The position numbers and the translations under genes are program-made. DNA of 64,000 bases from Methylophaga sp. (lineage in GTDB: Bacteria; Pseudomonadota; Gammaproteobacteria; Nitrosococcales; Methylophagaceae). The DNA is taken from NCBI GenBank assembly GCA_011053005.1, contig DRHW01000026.1, positions 1 through 64,000 on the forward strand, given 5' to 3'. Position 1 is the first letter of the stretch, and the number at the start of each line of letters is the position of its first letter. Shown one piece after another: positions 9,883 through 17,908 of the stretch. The notes under the pieces are model-generated. The model had not been told where the DNA came from. It worked only from the letters and a program-made list of their open reading frames with translations, and ran no database searches.

Positions 9883-11202
9883 TTGGACTTAATCCGCGAT
9901 CCGATCCCTCAATTGCTTAGAAAAATAGCAATTCCAGCCAGTGTCGGCATGTTCTTCAATACAATGTATTACGTGGTGGATAATTTCTACGCAGGTATGT
10001 TGTCATCAACGGCCTTGGCCGGCATATCACTCGCCGCGCCGATTTATTTTATGGGTCTTGCGATATCTATTGGTGTCGGCCAAGGCACTAGTGCTTTAGT
10101 CGGTAATTCACTCGGTGCAGCAAGACAGCAAGAAGCAGAACAAATAGCGGGCAGCGCACTCTCCTTTGCTTGGGTTTGTGCTTTGGCGATGGGATTGTTG
10201 GTTCTATTCTTCGCGCCTAACATGTTCACACTGATGGGCGCAGAAGGCGATTATGCTAATGATGCGCTGAATTATCTTTCTATTATTTTGCCTACTTTAG
10301 TTTTTTTAGCTCACGGCATGGCGGCTAATGGCATATTAAATACGATGGGTGATACGACGAGCTTTCGTAATAGTTTAATCGTCGCCTTTTTAGCGAATAT
10401 CGCACTTGATCCCTTATTTATATTCGTTTTTGATTGGGGCATTTATGGTTTAGCAGCGGCGACGGCTTTAACGCAATTAGGCAGCGCAATATATTTAACG
10501 GTTAAAGTACGACAAAGTAAATTAGGTAACTGTCTGAAGGCTAGTAACTTGCGTCCAAACCTATCGCATTATGCTTCACTCATCAGACAATCATTACCAG
10601 CGAGCGGCAATATGTTTTTGATTGCATTAGGTTCGATTATTGTCACTGCCGCAGTCACTCGGTTTGGTGAAGATGCGGTCGCCGGATTAGGCATTGCATT
10701 GCGTATAGAACAACTCGTTTTACTGCCTGCTATCGGTATTAACATTGCCGTATTGTCATTAATTAGCGTTAATTATGGCGCCAAACATTATCAACGCATG
10801 GAAAAAATAGCACTCGACTCGATCACTATTGGCACGATCATGATGGTATTCGGTGGCATATTATTATTTATTTTTGCCCGCCCACTTATCGTTTTATTTT
10901 CAGATAATCCCGCTGTGATTGAAGTGGGTGTTGGCTATTTGCGTGTTGAAGCCATTATTTTGCCTGCTTATATTTTAGCCTTTGTTTCTGGCGCGGTTTT
11001 ACAAGGCATGAAACAACCCGAAATTCCCATGTATTTTAATATCGTTCGACAACTTTTATTGCCGCTCAGCTTAATCACCATTGCGCTGACGGTCATTGGC
11101 ACTGACATTTATGGCGTGTGGTGGTCTATTGCCATTGCGAGTTGGATGACTGCCAGCGTGCAATATTTTCATATGAGACGTCGAGTGAAACAAAGACTCT
11201 AA
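9883..11202 (+). CDS. MATE family multidrug/Na+ efflux protein
   Basis: 439 residues with about 12 hydrophobic helices in two homologous halves. Typical MATE features are PIPQLLRKIAIPASVGMFFN at the N-terminus, the VVDNFYAG helix-2 segment (31-38) and the second-half counterpart around residues 230-290. The start codon is TTG (9883-9885), supported by the SD AGGAA at 9872-9876. No upstream ATG fits and the protein starts correctly for the family. MATE proteins expel cationic drugs or other small molecules in exchange for Na+ or H+. The substrate is unknown. Confidence 0.88.
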   Translation: MDLIRDPIPQLLRKIAIPASVGMFFNTMYYVVDNFYAGMLSSTALAGISLAAPIYFMGLAISIGVGQGTSALVGNSLGAARQQEAEQIAGSALSFAWVCALAMGLLVLFFAPNMFTLMGAEGDYANDALNYLSIILPTLVFLAHGMAANGILNTMGDTTSFRNSLIVAFLANIALDPLFIFVFDWGIYGLAAATALTQLGSAIYLTVKVRQSKLGNCLKASNLRPNLSHYASLIRQSLPASGNMFLIALGSIIVTAAVTRFGEDAVAGLGIALRIEQLVLLPAIGINIAVLSLISVNYGAKHYQRMEKIALDSITIGTIMMVFGGILLFIFARPLIVLFSDNPAVIEVGVGYLRVEAIILPAYILAFVSGAVLQGMKQPEIPMYFNIVRQLLLPLSLITIALTVIGTDIYGVWWSIAIASWMTASVQYFHMRRRVKQRL

Positions 11203-11507
11203 ACAGGGTCCATACAGCCCAAGTTAAGTCCACTTAAACCAGCTGAATTGAATGCTACTTTGCCGCTAAATTTATTAAAGGTGATAACACTTACTTTTAA
11301 AAACCGCTTAAATACATGCCATATTTACTGATTTCATCGTTAAGATAACAACATTCAAATAGTGGGCAACCCAAATCATGCATTCGTTTACTAGAAACGT
11401 CGTTCGTAGACAGCGAGATATCAATATAAATTAACTCATGCACCTCACTATTGTGACTCTGTTCACAAAAAGGCATAATTCCCGAAATCGAAGCTAGAGC
11501 AAAATTT
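11203..11507. other. 305-base intergenic region before msrB
   Basis: No gene is visible. It contains a short palindrome TTAAGT-CC-ACTTAA (11224-11237) just after the MATE gene and a CRP-like palindrome near the msrB start (listed separately). The rest shows nothing I can name. Confidence 0.5.
11452..11467. promoter_or_regulatory. CRP/Vfr-type binding site upstream of msrB
   Basis: TGTGA-CTCTGT-TCACA is a perfect TGTGA-N6-TCACA palindrome, the core of the cAMP receptor protein site. It ends 40 bases before the msrB start codon, a position usual for activation or for overlap with the promoter. No clear -35/-10 pair was picked out next to it. Confidence 0.5.
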
Positions 11508-11909
11508 ATGATGTCAAAATCAGAAAAAACTGACTCGCAGTGGCGAGAATTGTTGGATGATGAACAATATCGTGTAACACGTCAGGCTGGTACTGAAAAA
11601 GCGTTTTCAGGTGAGTATGTCAATCATAGTGAAAATGGTGACTATCTATGTGTCTGTTGCCAAAACACCCTTTTTTCATCTAACAATAAATTCGAATCTG
11701 GCTGTGGCTGGCCTAGCTTCTCATCTCAAATCGAACATGGCGTTGTGACGCATCATGAGGATTTATCACATGGCATGGATAGAACCGAAGTTCGATGCCA
11801 ATCTTGTGACGCTCATCTTGGTCATATATTTGATGATGGCCCCGCCCCAAACGGCTTTCGTTATTGCATCAACTCTGTCGCTTTAAATTTTGTAAAAAAA
11901 GAAGAATGA
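11508..11909 (+). CDS. msrB: peptide-methionine (R)-S-oxide reductase MsrB
   Basis: 133 residues. Two CxxC zinc pairs (Cys48/Cys51 and Cys97/Cys100), the SGCGWPSF motif (64-71) with the likely resolving Cys66, and the catalytic RYCIN motif with Cys120 are all present. The enzyme reduces the R epimer of methionine sulfoxide in proteins, using thioredoxin. Two ATG codons stand in tandem at the start (11508 and 11511) and either may be used. The stop codon overlaps the start of the GIY-YIG gene (ATGA), so the two genes are translationally coupled. A CRP-like site lies just upstream. Confidence 0.93.
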   Translation: MMSKSEKTDSQWRELLDDEQYRVTRQAGTEKAFSGEYVNHSENGDYLCVCCQNTLFSSNNKFESGCGWPSFSSQIEHGVVTHHEDLSHGMDRTEVRCQSCDAHLGHIFDDGPAPNGFRYCINSVALNFVKKEE

Positions 11910-12163
11910 CGCTAAGTGCTTGGTTTGTTTATATTGTTGAAGCAGAAAATGGTCACTTTTATACTGGTATTACCACCGATTTAGCGCGACGTTTGACCGA
12001 ACATCAAACCAAACAAGGCGGCGCACGTTTTTTTCATACTAGTGCTGCTAAGCAAATGGTTTATCAAGAACCGCACCCAGACCGTAGTAGCGCGTCGAAG
12101 CGTGAAGCTGCAATCAAAAAAATGTCACGAAAAGCAAAGATTACTCTTATCGAAAACCAGTAA
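11906..12163 (+). CDS. GIY-YIG nuclease-superfamily protein (YhbQ/UPF0213-like)
   Basis: 85 residues from ATG 11906, which overlaps the msrB stop as ATGA. A longer reading from 11864 lies inside msrB and is rejected. The single GIY-YIG domain is visible as WFVYIVEA (6-13), Y19-T-G and then the [10 protein letters not shown] helix with Arg28/Arg29. KREAAIKK follows with the conserved Glu, and the protein ends soon after. Stand-alone proteins of this size are related to UvrC-type nuclease domains and have been linked to DNA damage responses. The true substrate is not known. Confidence 0.85.
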   Translation: MTLSAWFVYIVEAENGHFYTGITTDLARRLTEHQTKQGGARFFHTSAAKQMVYQEPHPDRSSASKREAAIKKMSRKAKITLIENQ

Positions 12164-12170
12164 GGTCATG

Positions 12171-12176
12171 TATAAT
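12171..12176 (+). promoter_or_regulatory. likely -10 box for ybiT
   Basis: A perfect TATAAT stands 41 bases before the TTG start chosen for ybiT. The -35 region about 17 bases upstream (around 12148) is a weak match (TATCGA/TTATCG), so the promoter is only moderately supported. An ATG overlaps this box, which argues that it is not the start codon. Confidence 0.45.
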
Positions 12177-12216
12177 GGCGAGTTTTTCCAAGCTCCCATA
12201 CAACAGGAACACCATC

Positions 12217-13812
12217 TTGCTTACTACTGCAAACATCACCATGCAATTCGGCGCAAAGCCATTATTTGAAAACGTCTCGGTTAAATTCGGCGAAGGCAAT
12301 CGTTACGGACTTATCGGCGCAAATGGCTGTGGTAAATCCACGTTCATGAAAATCATCTCTAAAAAGCTAGAGCCGACTGCCGGTAATGTCAGCTACGATC
12401 CTCATGAAACGTATGCGGTGCTTGAGCAAGATCAATTCGCTTATGAAAATCAACGTGTTATTGACGTAGTTATCATGGGTAATAAAGCATTATGGGAAGT
12501 GCATCATGAACGTGATCGCATTTATAACTTGCCTGAAATGACCGAAGAAGACGGCATTAAAGTGGCTCATCTTGAAGGTGAATATGCTGAATTAGATGGT
12601 TACACTGCTGAATCTCGCGCGGGTGAATTATTGCTAGGTGTCGGAATTGGCACTGAACAACATTATGGCCCAATGAGTGAAATCGCACCGGGTTGGAAAT
12701 TACGTATTTTGTTAGCCCAAGTTTTATTTGCTGATCCAGATATTTTATTACTCGACGAACCAACTAACCATTTGGATATCAACACGATCCGTTGGTTAGA
12801 AAGCATGATCAATCAACGTAGCGGCACGATGATTATCATCTCGCATGATCGCCATTTCTTAAACAGTGTTTGTACACATATGGCCGATATGGACTTTGGT
12901 GAGCTACGCGTTTATCCGGGTAACTACGACGAATACATGCTGGCATCGATTCAAGCACGTGAGCAGCAACTATCTGATAATGCTAAGAAAAAAGCACAGA
13001 TTATTGAATTGCAAGACTTCGTTCGTCGATTCTCTGCTAACGCATCAAAAGCAAAACAAGCCACATCACGAGCAAAACAAATCGATAAAATTCAACTGGA
13101 TGACATCAAACCATCTAGTCGTGTAAATCCTTTTATTCGTTTTGATCAAGATAAAAAATTATTCCGTAATGCCTTAGAACTACAAAGCATTACGCAAAGT
13201 TATGATGATGAAAAACCATTATTTAAAGATCTAAAACTAATGGTTGAAGTCGGTGAGCGCATTGCTATTATCGGGCCAAACGGTATCGGTAAATCAACAC
13301 TGGTTAAGACATTAGCGGGTGAATTACCACCTAAATCAGGCGCGGTTAAATGGTCTGAAAATGCCAATATTGGTTATTACGCACAAGACCATGAAGCCTT
13401 ATTTGATAACGACTTAACATTATTCGAATGGATGCAACAATGGGGTCAGCCATCAGATGATGAACAAGTTATTCGCGCCACATTAGGTCGTTTATTGTTC
13501 TCGGGTACCTCAATTGATAAAAAAGCGAAAGTGTTATCAGGTGGTGAAAAAGGCCGAATGATGTTTGGTAAATTGTTATTACAAAAACCAAATATTTTGA
13601 TTATGGATGAACCGACGAATCACATGGATATGGAATCGATTGAATCGGTCAACATGGCTTTAACGCAATATGAAGGCACGTTGTTCTTTGTCAGTCACGA
13701 TCGTGAGTTTGTATCATCATTAGCAACCCGCGTATTGGATATGACTGAAAACGGTATTGTCGATTTCCGTGGTAGTTATGAAGATTATTTGATGAGCCAA
13801 GGCGTTAAATAA
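12217..13812 (+). CDS. ybiT: ABC-F ATPase YbiT
   Basis: 531 residues from the TTG at 12217. This start is preferred to the ATG at 12175 because an SD AGGAA (12205-12209) precedes it, a TATAAT covers the upstream ATG, and the resulting N-terminus [11 protein letters not shown] matches YbiT. Walker A motifs are GANGCGKS (34-41) and GPNGIGKS; signature LSGGEKGR and Walker [12 protein letters not shown] and [11 protein letters not shown] are present. Both ATP sites look intact. YbiT is a ribosome-associated ABC-F. It is the third ABC-F of this window and is closed by a strong terminator. Confidence 0.92.
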   Translation: MLTTANITMQFGAKPLFENVSVKFGEGNRYGLIGANGCGKSTFMKIISKKLEPTAGNVSYDPHETYAVLEQDQFAYENQRVIDVVIMGNKALWEVHHERDRIYNLPEMTEEDGIKVAHLEGEYAELDGYTAESRAGELLLGVGIGTEQHYGPMSEIAPGWKLRILLAQVLFADPDILLLDEPTNHLDINTIRWLESMINQRSGTMIIISHDRHFLNSVCTHMADMDFGELRVYPGNYDEYMLASIQAREQQLSDNAKKKAQIIELQDFVRRFSANASKAKQATSRAKQIDKIQLDDIKPSSRVNPFIRFDQDKKLFRNALELQSITQSYDDEKPLFKDLKLMVEVGERIAIIGPNGIGKSTLVKTLAGELPPKSGAVKWSENANIGYYAQDHEALFDNDLTLFEWMQQWGQPSDDEQVIRATLGRLLFSGTSIDKKAKVLSGGEKGRMMFGKLLLQKPNILIMDEPTNHMDMESIESVNMALTQYEGTLFFVSHDREFVSSLATRVLDMTENGIVDFRGSYEDYLMSQGVK

Positions 13813-13820
13813 GTCACACC

Positions 13821-13848
13821 AAAGAGCCAGCATTCGCTGGCTCTTTTC
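13821..13848 (+). terminator. rho-independent terminator after ybiT
   Basis: AAAGAGCCAGC (13821-13831) pairs with GCTGGCTCTTT (13836-13846) around an ATTC loop, followed by TC. The stem lies 9 bases after the ybiT stop. Confidence 0.9.
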
Positions 13849-13950
13849 TATCTACATCCTTACTCCCCATTATTTAGTCATGTTGTGCGTTGTGTCGCCA
13901 TAACAAAGCGTTTATATTGAATTCATTTTACTAATTCAAATAGACAGACT

Positions 13951-14283
13951 ATGACCACCGAATCCTACCCTGCTAAAACCTGTGATATCTCACGCCTTGT
14001 TACTCAACCCAAATTAGTTGAAGCCACACTCGCTGGCAAAAAAACACAGCAACGTCGCGACGGCATTTATGCCTATCCCGGTGAAACCTTTGAACTGGAA
14101 GGCATACTATTTGTCGTCACCGATCTGACACGTGAAACACTCGATGACATGAATGATGAACGCGCCCAAGCTGAAGGTTATCCTGATCTAGCCTCTTACA
14201 AAGCACTTATTCTGCGTATGCACCAAGGTATGGAATGGGATCTAGACCATAAAGTATGGGTACATTGGTTTGAAAGAGCTTAA
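13951..14283 (+). CDS. ASCH domain-containing protein
   Basis: 110 residues. The segment from about residue 18 to 108 (TLAGKKTQQRRDGIYAYPG, then FELEGILFVVTDLTRETLDD and the closing HKVWVHWFERA) matches ASCH-fold proteins, small PUA-like beta-barrels thought to bind RNA or nucleotides. Some ASCH proteins hydrolyse N4-acetylcytidine, but the residues required cannot be judged safely here. No clear SD precedes the ATG. It sits just left of the cassette block, but its codon use looks like that of the core genes, so I regard it as chromosomal. Confidence 0.75.
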   Translation: MTTESYPAKTCDISRLVTQPKLVEATLAGKKTQQRRDGIYAYPGETFELEGILFVVTDLTRETLDDMNDERAQAEGYPDLASYKALILRMHQGMEWDLDHKVWVHWFERA

Positions 14284-14365
14284 TTCCATCGGGCTAAAAT
14301 TGAATCTGTATGATCACGATAATTCCCGCTTTTCTTCTTAATTATCGGATTACAAGGAAAATGAG

Positions 14366-14398
14366 TCCCGTTAAGTATAAAAATTACCGGGAATTTTT
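14366..14398 (+). terminator. rho-independent terminator after the ASCH gene
   Basis: TCCCGTTAA (14366-14374) pairs with TTACCGGGA (14384-14392) with one mismatch, loop GTATAAAAA, followed by ATTTTT. It separates the ASCH gene from the first cassette gene. Confidence 0.7.
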
Positions 14399-14435
14399 AA
14401 TCCCTTTAACAACAAGTTAAACATCAAGGAAGGTT

Positions 14436-15428
14436 ATGGAATATGTAGGTACGGACTTAGAACCACTAAATAAAGATTTAAAAAATGATTTCTTGAGTCT
14501 TCGTAGATTCCTTTCTGAGCAAGATAAGTCTGGGCACTTACTATTTCTATATCGTGGTGAAGAGCAGCGAAATATCGTGCGCAGACTGATTAATGGTAGG
14601 TTAGGAATAAATAGCGGTAGCGAAGAGGTATTTCAAAGAGCTTTCTATTTCGGTGATAAAGCTAGACATTTTGCAGTAGACGTTTTTGATGATGACCGTA
14701 ATTTCCTAACTGATATAAATGATTGCTCTGATGAAACTCTTGCGTTTATTTATGATCGTATATGCAATGTTTTAGAAGAACCAAGAGCTTGTCAAAAAAT
14801 TAAGCAGAATACAGCAAGAGAATTTAGAGAGTTCTTTCAGGGGCGAAACAATCTTCGTGAGTTTATTCAAAAAATAAACGAGTCCTATACGCCTGAAACA
14901 AAACTAAAAGTCAGAGACTATTATCTATATTTTCTACATGTTGCAGGTGCGGCTGGTATTCGCAGAGAAACCATGTTCGTTTCAACATCAACAGATAAGC
15001 GAGTTGCGTATGAATTTTCTATTGCTGGGCGTAGAAAAAAATCCAGAATAATATTTCACTATTTTATTCCTCAACCATTTCATCTTCACGCGATAGCACC
15101 ATGGGTAGCAGATCATCATCAACGAATAGCTTACGAAATCGGACTTCCAACATATAAGCCTACAGGATTATTCCCAAAGCAAAGAGAAGTTTCAGTGAAG
15201 GGTGCTTTATTTCCTCATTTTATATTAGGGGTAGAGCTAGTCAATGAAAGAAAGTTCATCATAAACTCAAACTTTTGTGAACATGACAATAGAGCGGATT
15301 TCGAAAGAATTGCAAGGCATGGGTTTACAATAGATCAATCTGATTTCCATAATAGGCTCTTTGACACTGGCTATATCAGATGGGGGCAGACCGATCTAGC
15401 TGGAAACTTCGAGTCAAATGATGTTTAA
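14436..15428 (+). CDS. putative ADP-ribosyltransferase-fold protein on an integron-type cassette
   Basis: 330 residues, no family recognised over the full length. Three motifs stand in the order and style of the R-S-E class of ADP-ribosyltransferases: L-Y39-R40-G41-E-E, F-V-S183-T184-S185, and Q249-R-E251-V followed by GALFPHFILGVE (256-267). In that class the Arg and Ser-Thr-Ser place NAD and the final Glu is catalytic. The region between (about 60-170) is unrecognised and helical. There is no signal peptide, so it should act in the cytosol. SD AAGGA (14426-14430) supports the ATG. The TAA stop is part of an attC-like site. Base composition is far more AT-rich than the flanking genes (many ATA and AGA codons), indicating transfer. 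An FRG-type domain is the main alternative. Confidence 0.55.
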   Translation: MEYVGTDLEPLNKDLKNDFLSLRRFLSEQDKSGHLLFLYRGEEQRNIVRRLINGRLGINSGSEEVFQRAFYFGDKARHFAVDVFDDDRNFLTDINDCSDETLAFIYDRICNVLEEPRACQKIKQNTAREFREFFQGRNNLREFIQKINESYTPETKLKVRDYYLYFLHVAGAAGIRRETMFVSTSTDKRVAYEFSIAGRRKKSRIIFHYFIPQPFHLHAIAPWVADHHQRIAYEIGLPTYKPTGLFPKQREVSVKGALFPHFILGVELVNERKFIINSNFCEHDNRADFERIARHGFTIDQSDFHNRLFDTGYIRWGQTDLAGNFESNDV

Positions 15429-15446
15429 CAAAGCGCTGCGTTAGGG
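15423..15446 (+). repeat. miniature or decayed attC-like site
   Basis: GTTTAAC (15423-15429) fits the R'' consensus RYYYAAC perfectly and GTTAGGG (15440-15446) fits R' (GTTRRRY) in six of seven positions. Only ten bases (AAAGCGCTGC, with palindrome AGCGCT) lie between. Normal attC sites are 55 bases or longer, so this one has probably lost its centre. The stop codon of the upstream gene forms part of R''. Confidence 0.5.
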
Positions 15447-15456
15447 AGCAATACAG

Positions 15457-15813
15457 ATGGATACGCAAAAAGAAAGCACAGAAATAAAAACTGCAAAATC
15501 GATTGATATACCTGCATCGAATAAATCATTTAAGGTTGTGAAAATATTGACATGGCTTGCCGTAGTTTCATGGCTCATTATTTTCGCTAAAGTCAGTATA
15601 GCTAGCCCCTTGGGATTTGCAGCTATGCTAACTATTTTTATTGGACAATTAATGGTTTTAATCTATATCTCAAGAACTGCTAATGCACACGGTCGAAGTG
15701 GGATTGTATGGGCTGGCTTATCCTTTATTACGATACCTATTGGGAGCATAATTGCAGCATTAATGCTTGCAAAAATAAGAAAAGAAGAAATATTTGATGT
15801 CACGGCCCCCTAA
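15457..15813 (+). CDS. small cassette-encoded membrane protein of unknown function
   Basis: 118 residues, not recognised. A polar N-terminus (1-25) is followed by three hydrophobic stretches (about 29-46, 50-71 and 84-104) joined by a loop with SRTANAHGRSG. This is the profile of a small inner-membrane protein with the N-terminus probably in the cytosol. SD-like TTAGGGAG lies about 10 bases before the ATG. It is enclosed by attC-like sites on both sides, so it is a separate cassette rather than part of the neighbouring genes. Its stop TAA is inside the next attC. Whether it is an immunity or defence partner of the upstream protein cannot be told from sequence. Confidence 0.6.
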   Translation: MDTQKESTEIKTAKSIDIPASNKSFKVVKILTWLAVVSWLIIFAKVSIASPLGFAAMLTIFIGQLMVLIYISRTANAHGRSGIVWAGLSFITIPIGSIIAALMLAKIRKEEIFDVTAP

Positions 15814-15901
15814 CAAAAAGGTGAAATTAACTTCAGCCACAAAAAGCGTGGCTTTCGTTGGGACGCGCAAAAAGCCGCGCCCCTTACCTAGATCGTTATG
15901 C
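15808..15901 (+). repeat. attC recombination site (branched, about 94 bp)
   Basis: R''-like CCCTAAC (15808-15814) and R' GTTATGC (15895-15901) bound the site. Inside, AGGTGAA (15819-15825) pairs with TTACCT (15884-15889) leaving one extra G, as expected of an extrahelical base. The centre folds into further stems such as GCCAC...GTGGC and GCGC...GCGC. The upstream gene stops in R''. Confidence 0.7.
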
Positions 15902-15921
15902 ATCAACAAAGGAGTCTTAAG

Positions 15922-17172
15922 TTGACTGCTAGTTATATAGAAAATTTACATTTAGAAAATGTAAGGCAATTCAAGAAACTTAATATAACTTTTAATAAAG
16001 GTTTCAATTTTATTGCGGGTCCAAACGGCTGTGGAAAAACCTCAATTCTCGCTGGTATATCCCACTGTTTTAGCCATCAAAGTTTTAAATTCTCTAGATT
16101 CAAAGACGACTCTCAATTTTGGGTTGATGTTAAAGTTAATAATAATGATAAAAGAATTGGGTCTGGCCCTCACTCACTGAATTTGGCAGGATATAGAAAA
16201 GACTCTCTAAAATCTTGGATAAAACCGCCTAAAGCTGAAGGTAGAGAGAGTCTTTCAATTAACGAAGCAATAACAATAATCAAAGGTTTTTGCCCATTAT
16301 TTATTGGCGCGCATCGAAGTATTAAATATAAGCAAATAAGTGGCATGAAGCGTGAGATGCCTTTAGATCAGCAAATCAATAGCAATCTATCCTCTAGCTC
16401 GGAATCCTTATATGGAGAAAAGGAATCAAATATTAAGCAGTGGTTTGTAAATCGCTATTTTGTTATTGATAAAGACTGGGCTCAAGAAGAAAGAGCGAAT
16501 TGGTTTCATATGATTGAAAACCTTCCATTTATTGGCCCGTTTAATAGCAATTTTTCTTATATTAGAACTGGACAAGAACTGGAGCCAATATTTTCTATTT
16601 ATGGCGAAGAATGTTACTTGGAAGAGTTATCAGCTGGCTTTCAGGCAGTATTGTCAATAATAGCTAATATATTTGAATGGGTAGAGGGGACTAATGAGCC
16701 AGGTAAGAGAATCGCACTGAATGCAGAAGGAACCGTTTTAATAGATGAACTGGATTTGCATCTTCACCCTGAGTGGCAATTCAGCTTAAGAGAAGGTCTT
16801 TCAAGAATATTCCCGAATCTACAATTTATAGTAACAACTCATTCACCACACCTTCTTTCTTCTGCAGGGGAAAATGAAGTTATTATTATGCAAAAACAAG
16901 ATGATAATAAATATACATTGCAGCCATCAAAGAAAAGATTTTCGGGGTGGAATACTGACCAAATATTATCTGAAATTATGGGAGTTAAAAGCCTCGAAAA
17001 TAAAGATTACGAAAAGCTTATAGCGATTGCCTTAGTGAAAATTGAAGAATCATCAATACAGGGATTAAGGAATGCTATTTCAAACCTTGTTGAGGTTTGT
17101 CATCCAGGTGACTCTATTGTTACAGTATTGAAGGCACGTCTTGCTTCCATGGTGGCTTTACAGGATGATTAA
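15922..17172 (+). CDS. ptuA: Septu anti-phage system ATPase PtuA (AAA/ABC-type)
   Basis: 416 residues from a TTG start at 15922, which has the SD AAGGAG (15909-15914) 7 bases upstream. The ATG at 15898 lies inside the attC R' box and has no SD. The N-terminus IENLHLENVRQFKKLNI and Walker A GPNGCGKTS (33-41), the LEELSAGFQAVLSI signature (about 235), Walker B VLIDELDLHLHPEW (about 272-285) and the switch TTHSPHLL (about 304-311) place it with RecF/OLD-like AAA ATPases. The next gene is an HNH nuclease of the PtuB type, and this pair defines Septu, in which the ATPase complex controls a nuclease that acts on phage infection. It is AT-rich like the other cassette genes. Confidence 0.82.
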   Translation: MTASYIENLHLENVRQFKKLNITFNKGFNFIAGPNGCGKTSILAGISHCFSHQSFKFSRFKDDSQFWVDVKVNNNDKRIGSGPHSLNLAGYRKDSLKSWIKPPKAEGRESLSINEAITIIKGFCPLFIGAHRSIKYKQISGMKREMPLDQQINSNLSSSSESLYGEKESNIKQWFVNRYFVIDKDWAQEERANWFHMIENLPFIGPFNSNFSYIRTGQELEPIFSIYGEECYLEELSAGFQAVLSIIANIFEWVEGTNEPGKRIALNAEGTVLIDELDLHLHPEWQFSLREGLSRIFPNLQFIVTTHSPHLLSSAGENEVIIMQKQDDNKYTLQPSKKRFSGWNTDQILSEIMGVKSLENKDYEKLIAIALVKIEESSIQGLRNAISNLVEVCHPGDSIVTVLKARLASMVALQDD

Positions 17173-17908
17173 ATTAGAACGTGAGGTCGGGCCTCAGGGA
17201 ATGATCGATAATAAATCACAATGGAAAAGTGATTTACAGAGTGCCATTGTTAAGTACGGTTCATACAAAGAAATTCCAGAAAAAGAAAAGCAAAAACTTA
17301 TATCTTTTTATAATAATGAGGCAGTTAGAAATGGATTAGTGAAGAGCTCATTCGGTAAGTGTGCATTTTGTGAGTGTATACCTAGTGAGGGTGGAAATAT
17401 TGAAATTGAGCATTTCAGACCAAAATCAAAATATCCTGAGCTTACATTTGAATGGAATAATTTTTTGCCATCATGCAGGAAGTGTAACGGCTCTAAGGAC
17501 AGCCACGATACAGGGGTAGAGCCGATCATTAACCCTTACGATATAGATCCAAAAAATGCTTTCTATTTTAATGATATAGAAATTAAAGCTTGCGATAGCA
17601 ACATGAAGCAACTAGCAGAAAAAACAATTGAAGTTTGTGGTCTTAATACTGTAAGGCTGTGGAAGCCAAGAGCTGAAATATTAATATCTTTACGAATTTT
17701 TTCAAGGTCCATAGAGGATGCCACAGAAGAACTAGCTAACGCTGATACTGATCGTAAAAGGGCTAATAAGGTAAAAAAACTAAGGGAAGCAATAGATACT
17801 ATCGAAATGCTAACTTATGCGTCTGAAAAATACTCAAGTTTCTGCTGTGATTTCTTAGAGCGTTCAGATGCTTACTTTAAAGCAAAGCAGTTGGTTGAAA
17901 ATGCATAA
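17165..17908 (+). CDS. ptuB: Septu anti-phage system HNH endonuclease PtuB
   Basis: 247 residues from ATG 17165, which overlaps the ptuA stop by 8 bases. An in-frame ATG at 17141 adds eight residues unlike the family. MIKLEREVGPQG is the usual short beta-start of PtuB. The HNH core is complete: C66-A-F-C69, E82-H83-FRPKSKYP, W97-N98, then C104-R-K-C107-N108 with K111. The paired CxxC motifs bind a structural zinc and His83 is the expected general base. PtuB-like proteins also occur as effectors of some retrons, but no reverse transcriptase or retron RNA is seen here. The TAA stop forms the left end of the attC that follows. Confidence 0.85.
   Translation: MIKLEREVGPQGMIDNKSQWKSDLQSAIVKYGSYKEIPEKEKQKLISFYNNEAVRNGLVKSSFGKCAFCECIPSEGGNIEIEHFRPKSKYPELTFEWNNFLPSCRKCNGSKDSHDTGVEPIINPYDIDPKNAFYFNDIEIKACDSNMKQLAEKTIEVCGLNTVRLWKPRAEILISLRIFSRSIEDATEELANADTDRKRANKVKKLREAIDTIEMLTYASEKYSSFCCDFLERSDAYFKAKQLVENA

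Noticed and set aside
12175-12216. ATG at 12175 as the start of ybiT
   Set aside because: It overlaps a perfect TATAAT, has no SD, and the extra 14 residues are absent from the family. TTG 12217 has an SD.
13899-13912. ATAACAAAGCG before the ASCH gene, similar to the left end of an attC
   Set aside because: There is no matching right end (GTTRRRY) or pairing arm in the following bases, and the ASCH gene has host-like codon use. Probably chance.
15898-15921. ATG at 15898 as the start of ptuA
   Set aside because: It lies in the attC R' box and the SD comes after it.
14436-17908. Retron or toxin-antitoxin locus as an explanation of the cassette block
   Set aside because: No reverse transcriptase or retron RNA is present, and the genes are separated by attC-like sites rather than overlapping as a toxin-antitoxin pair, except for ptuA-ptuB.
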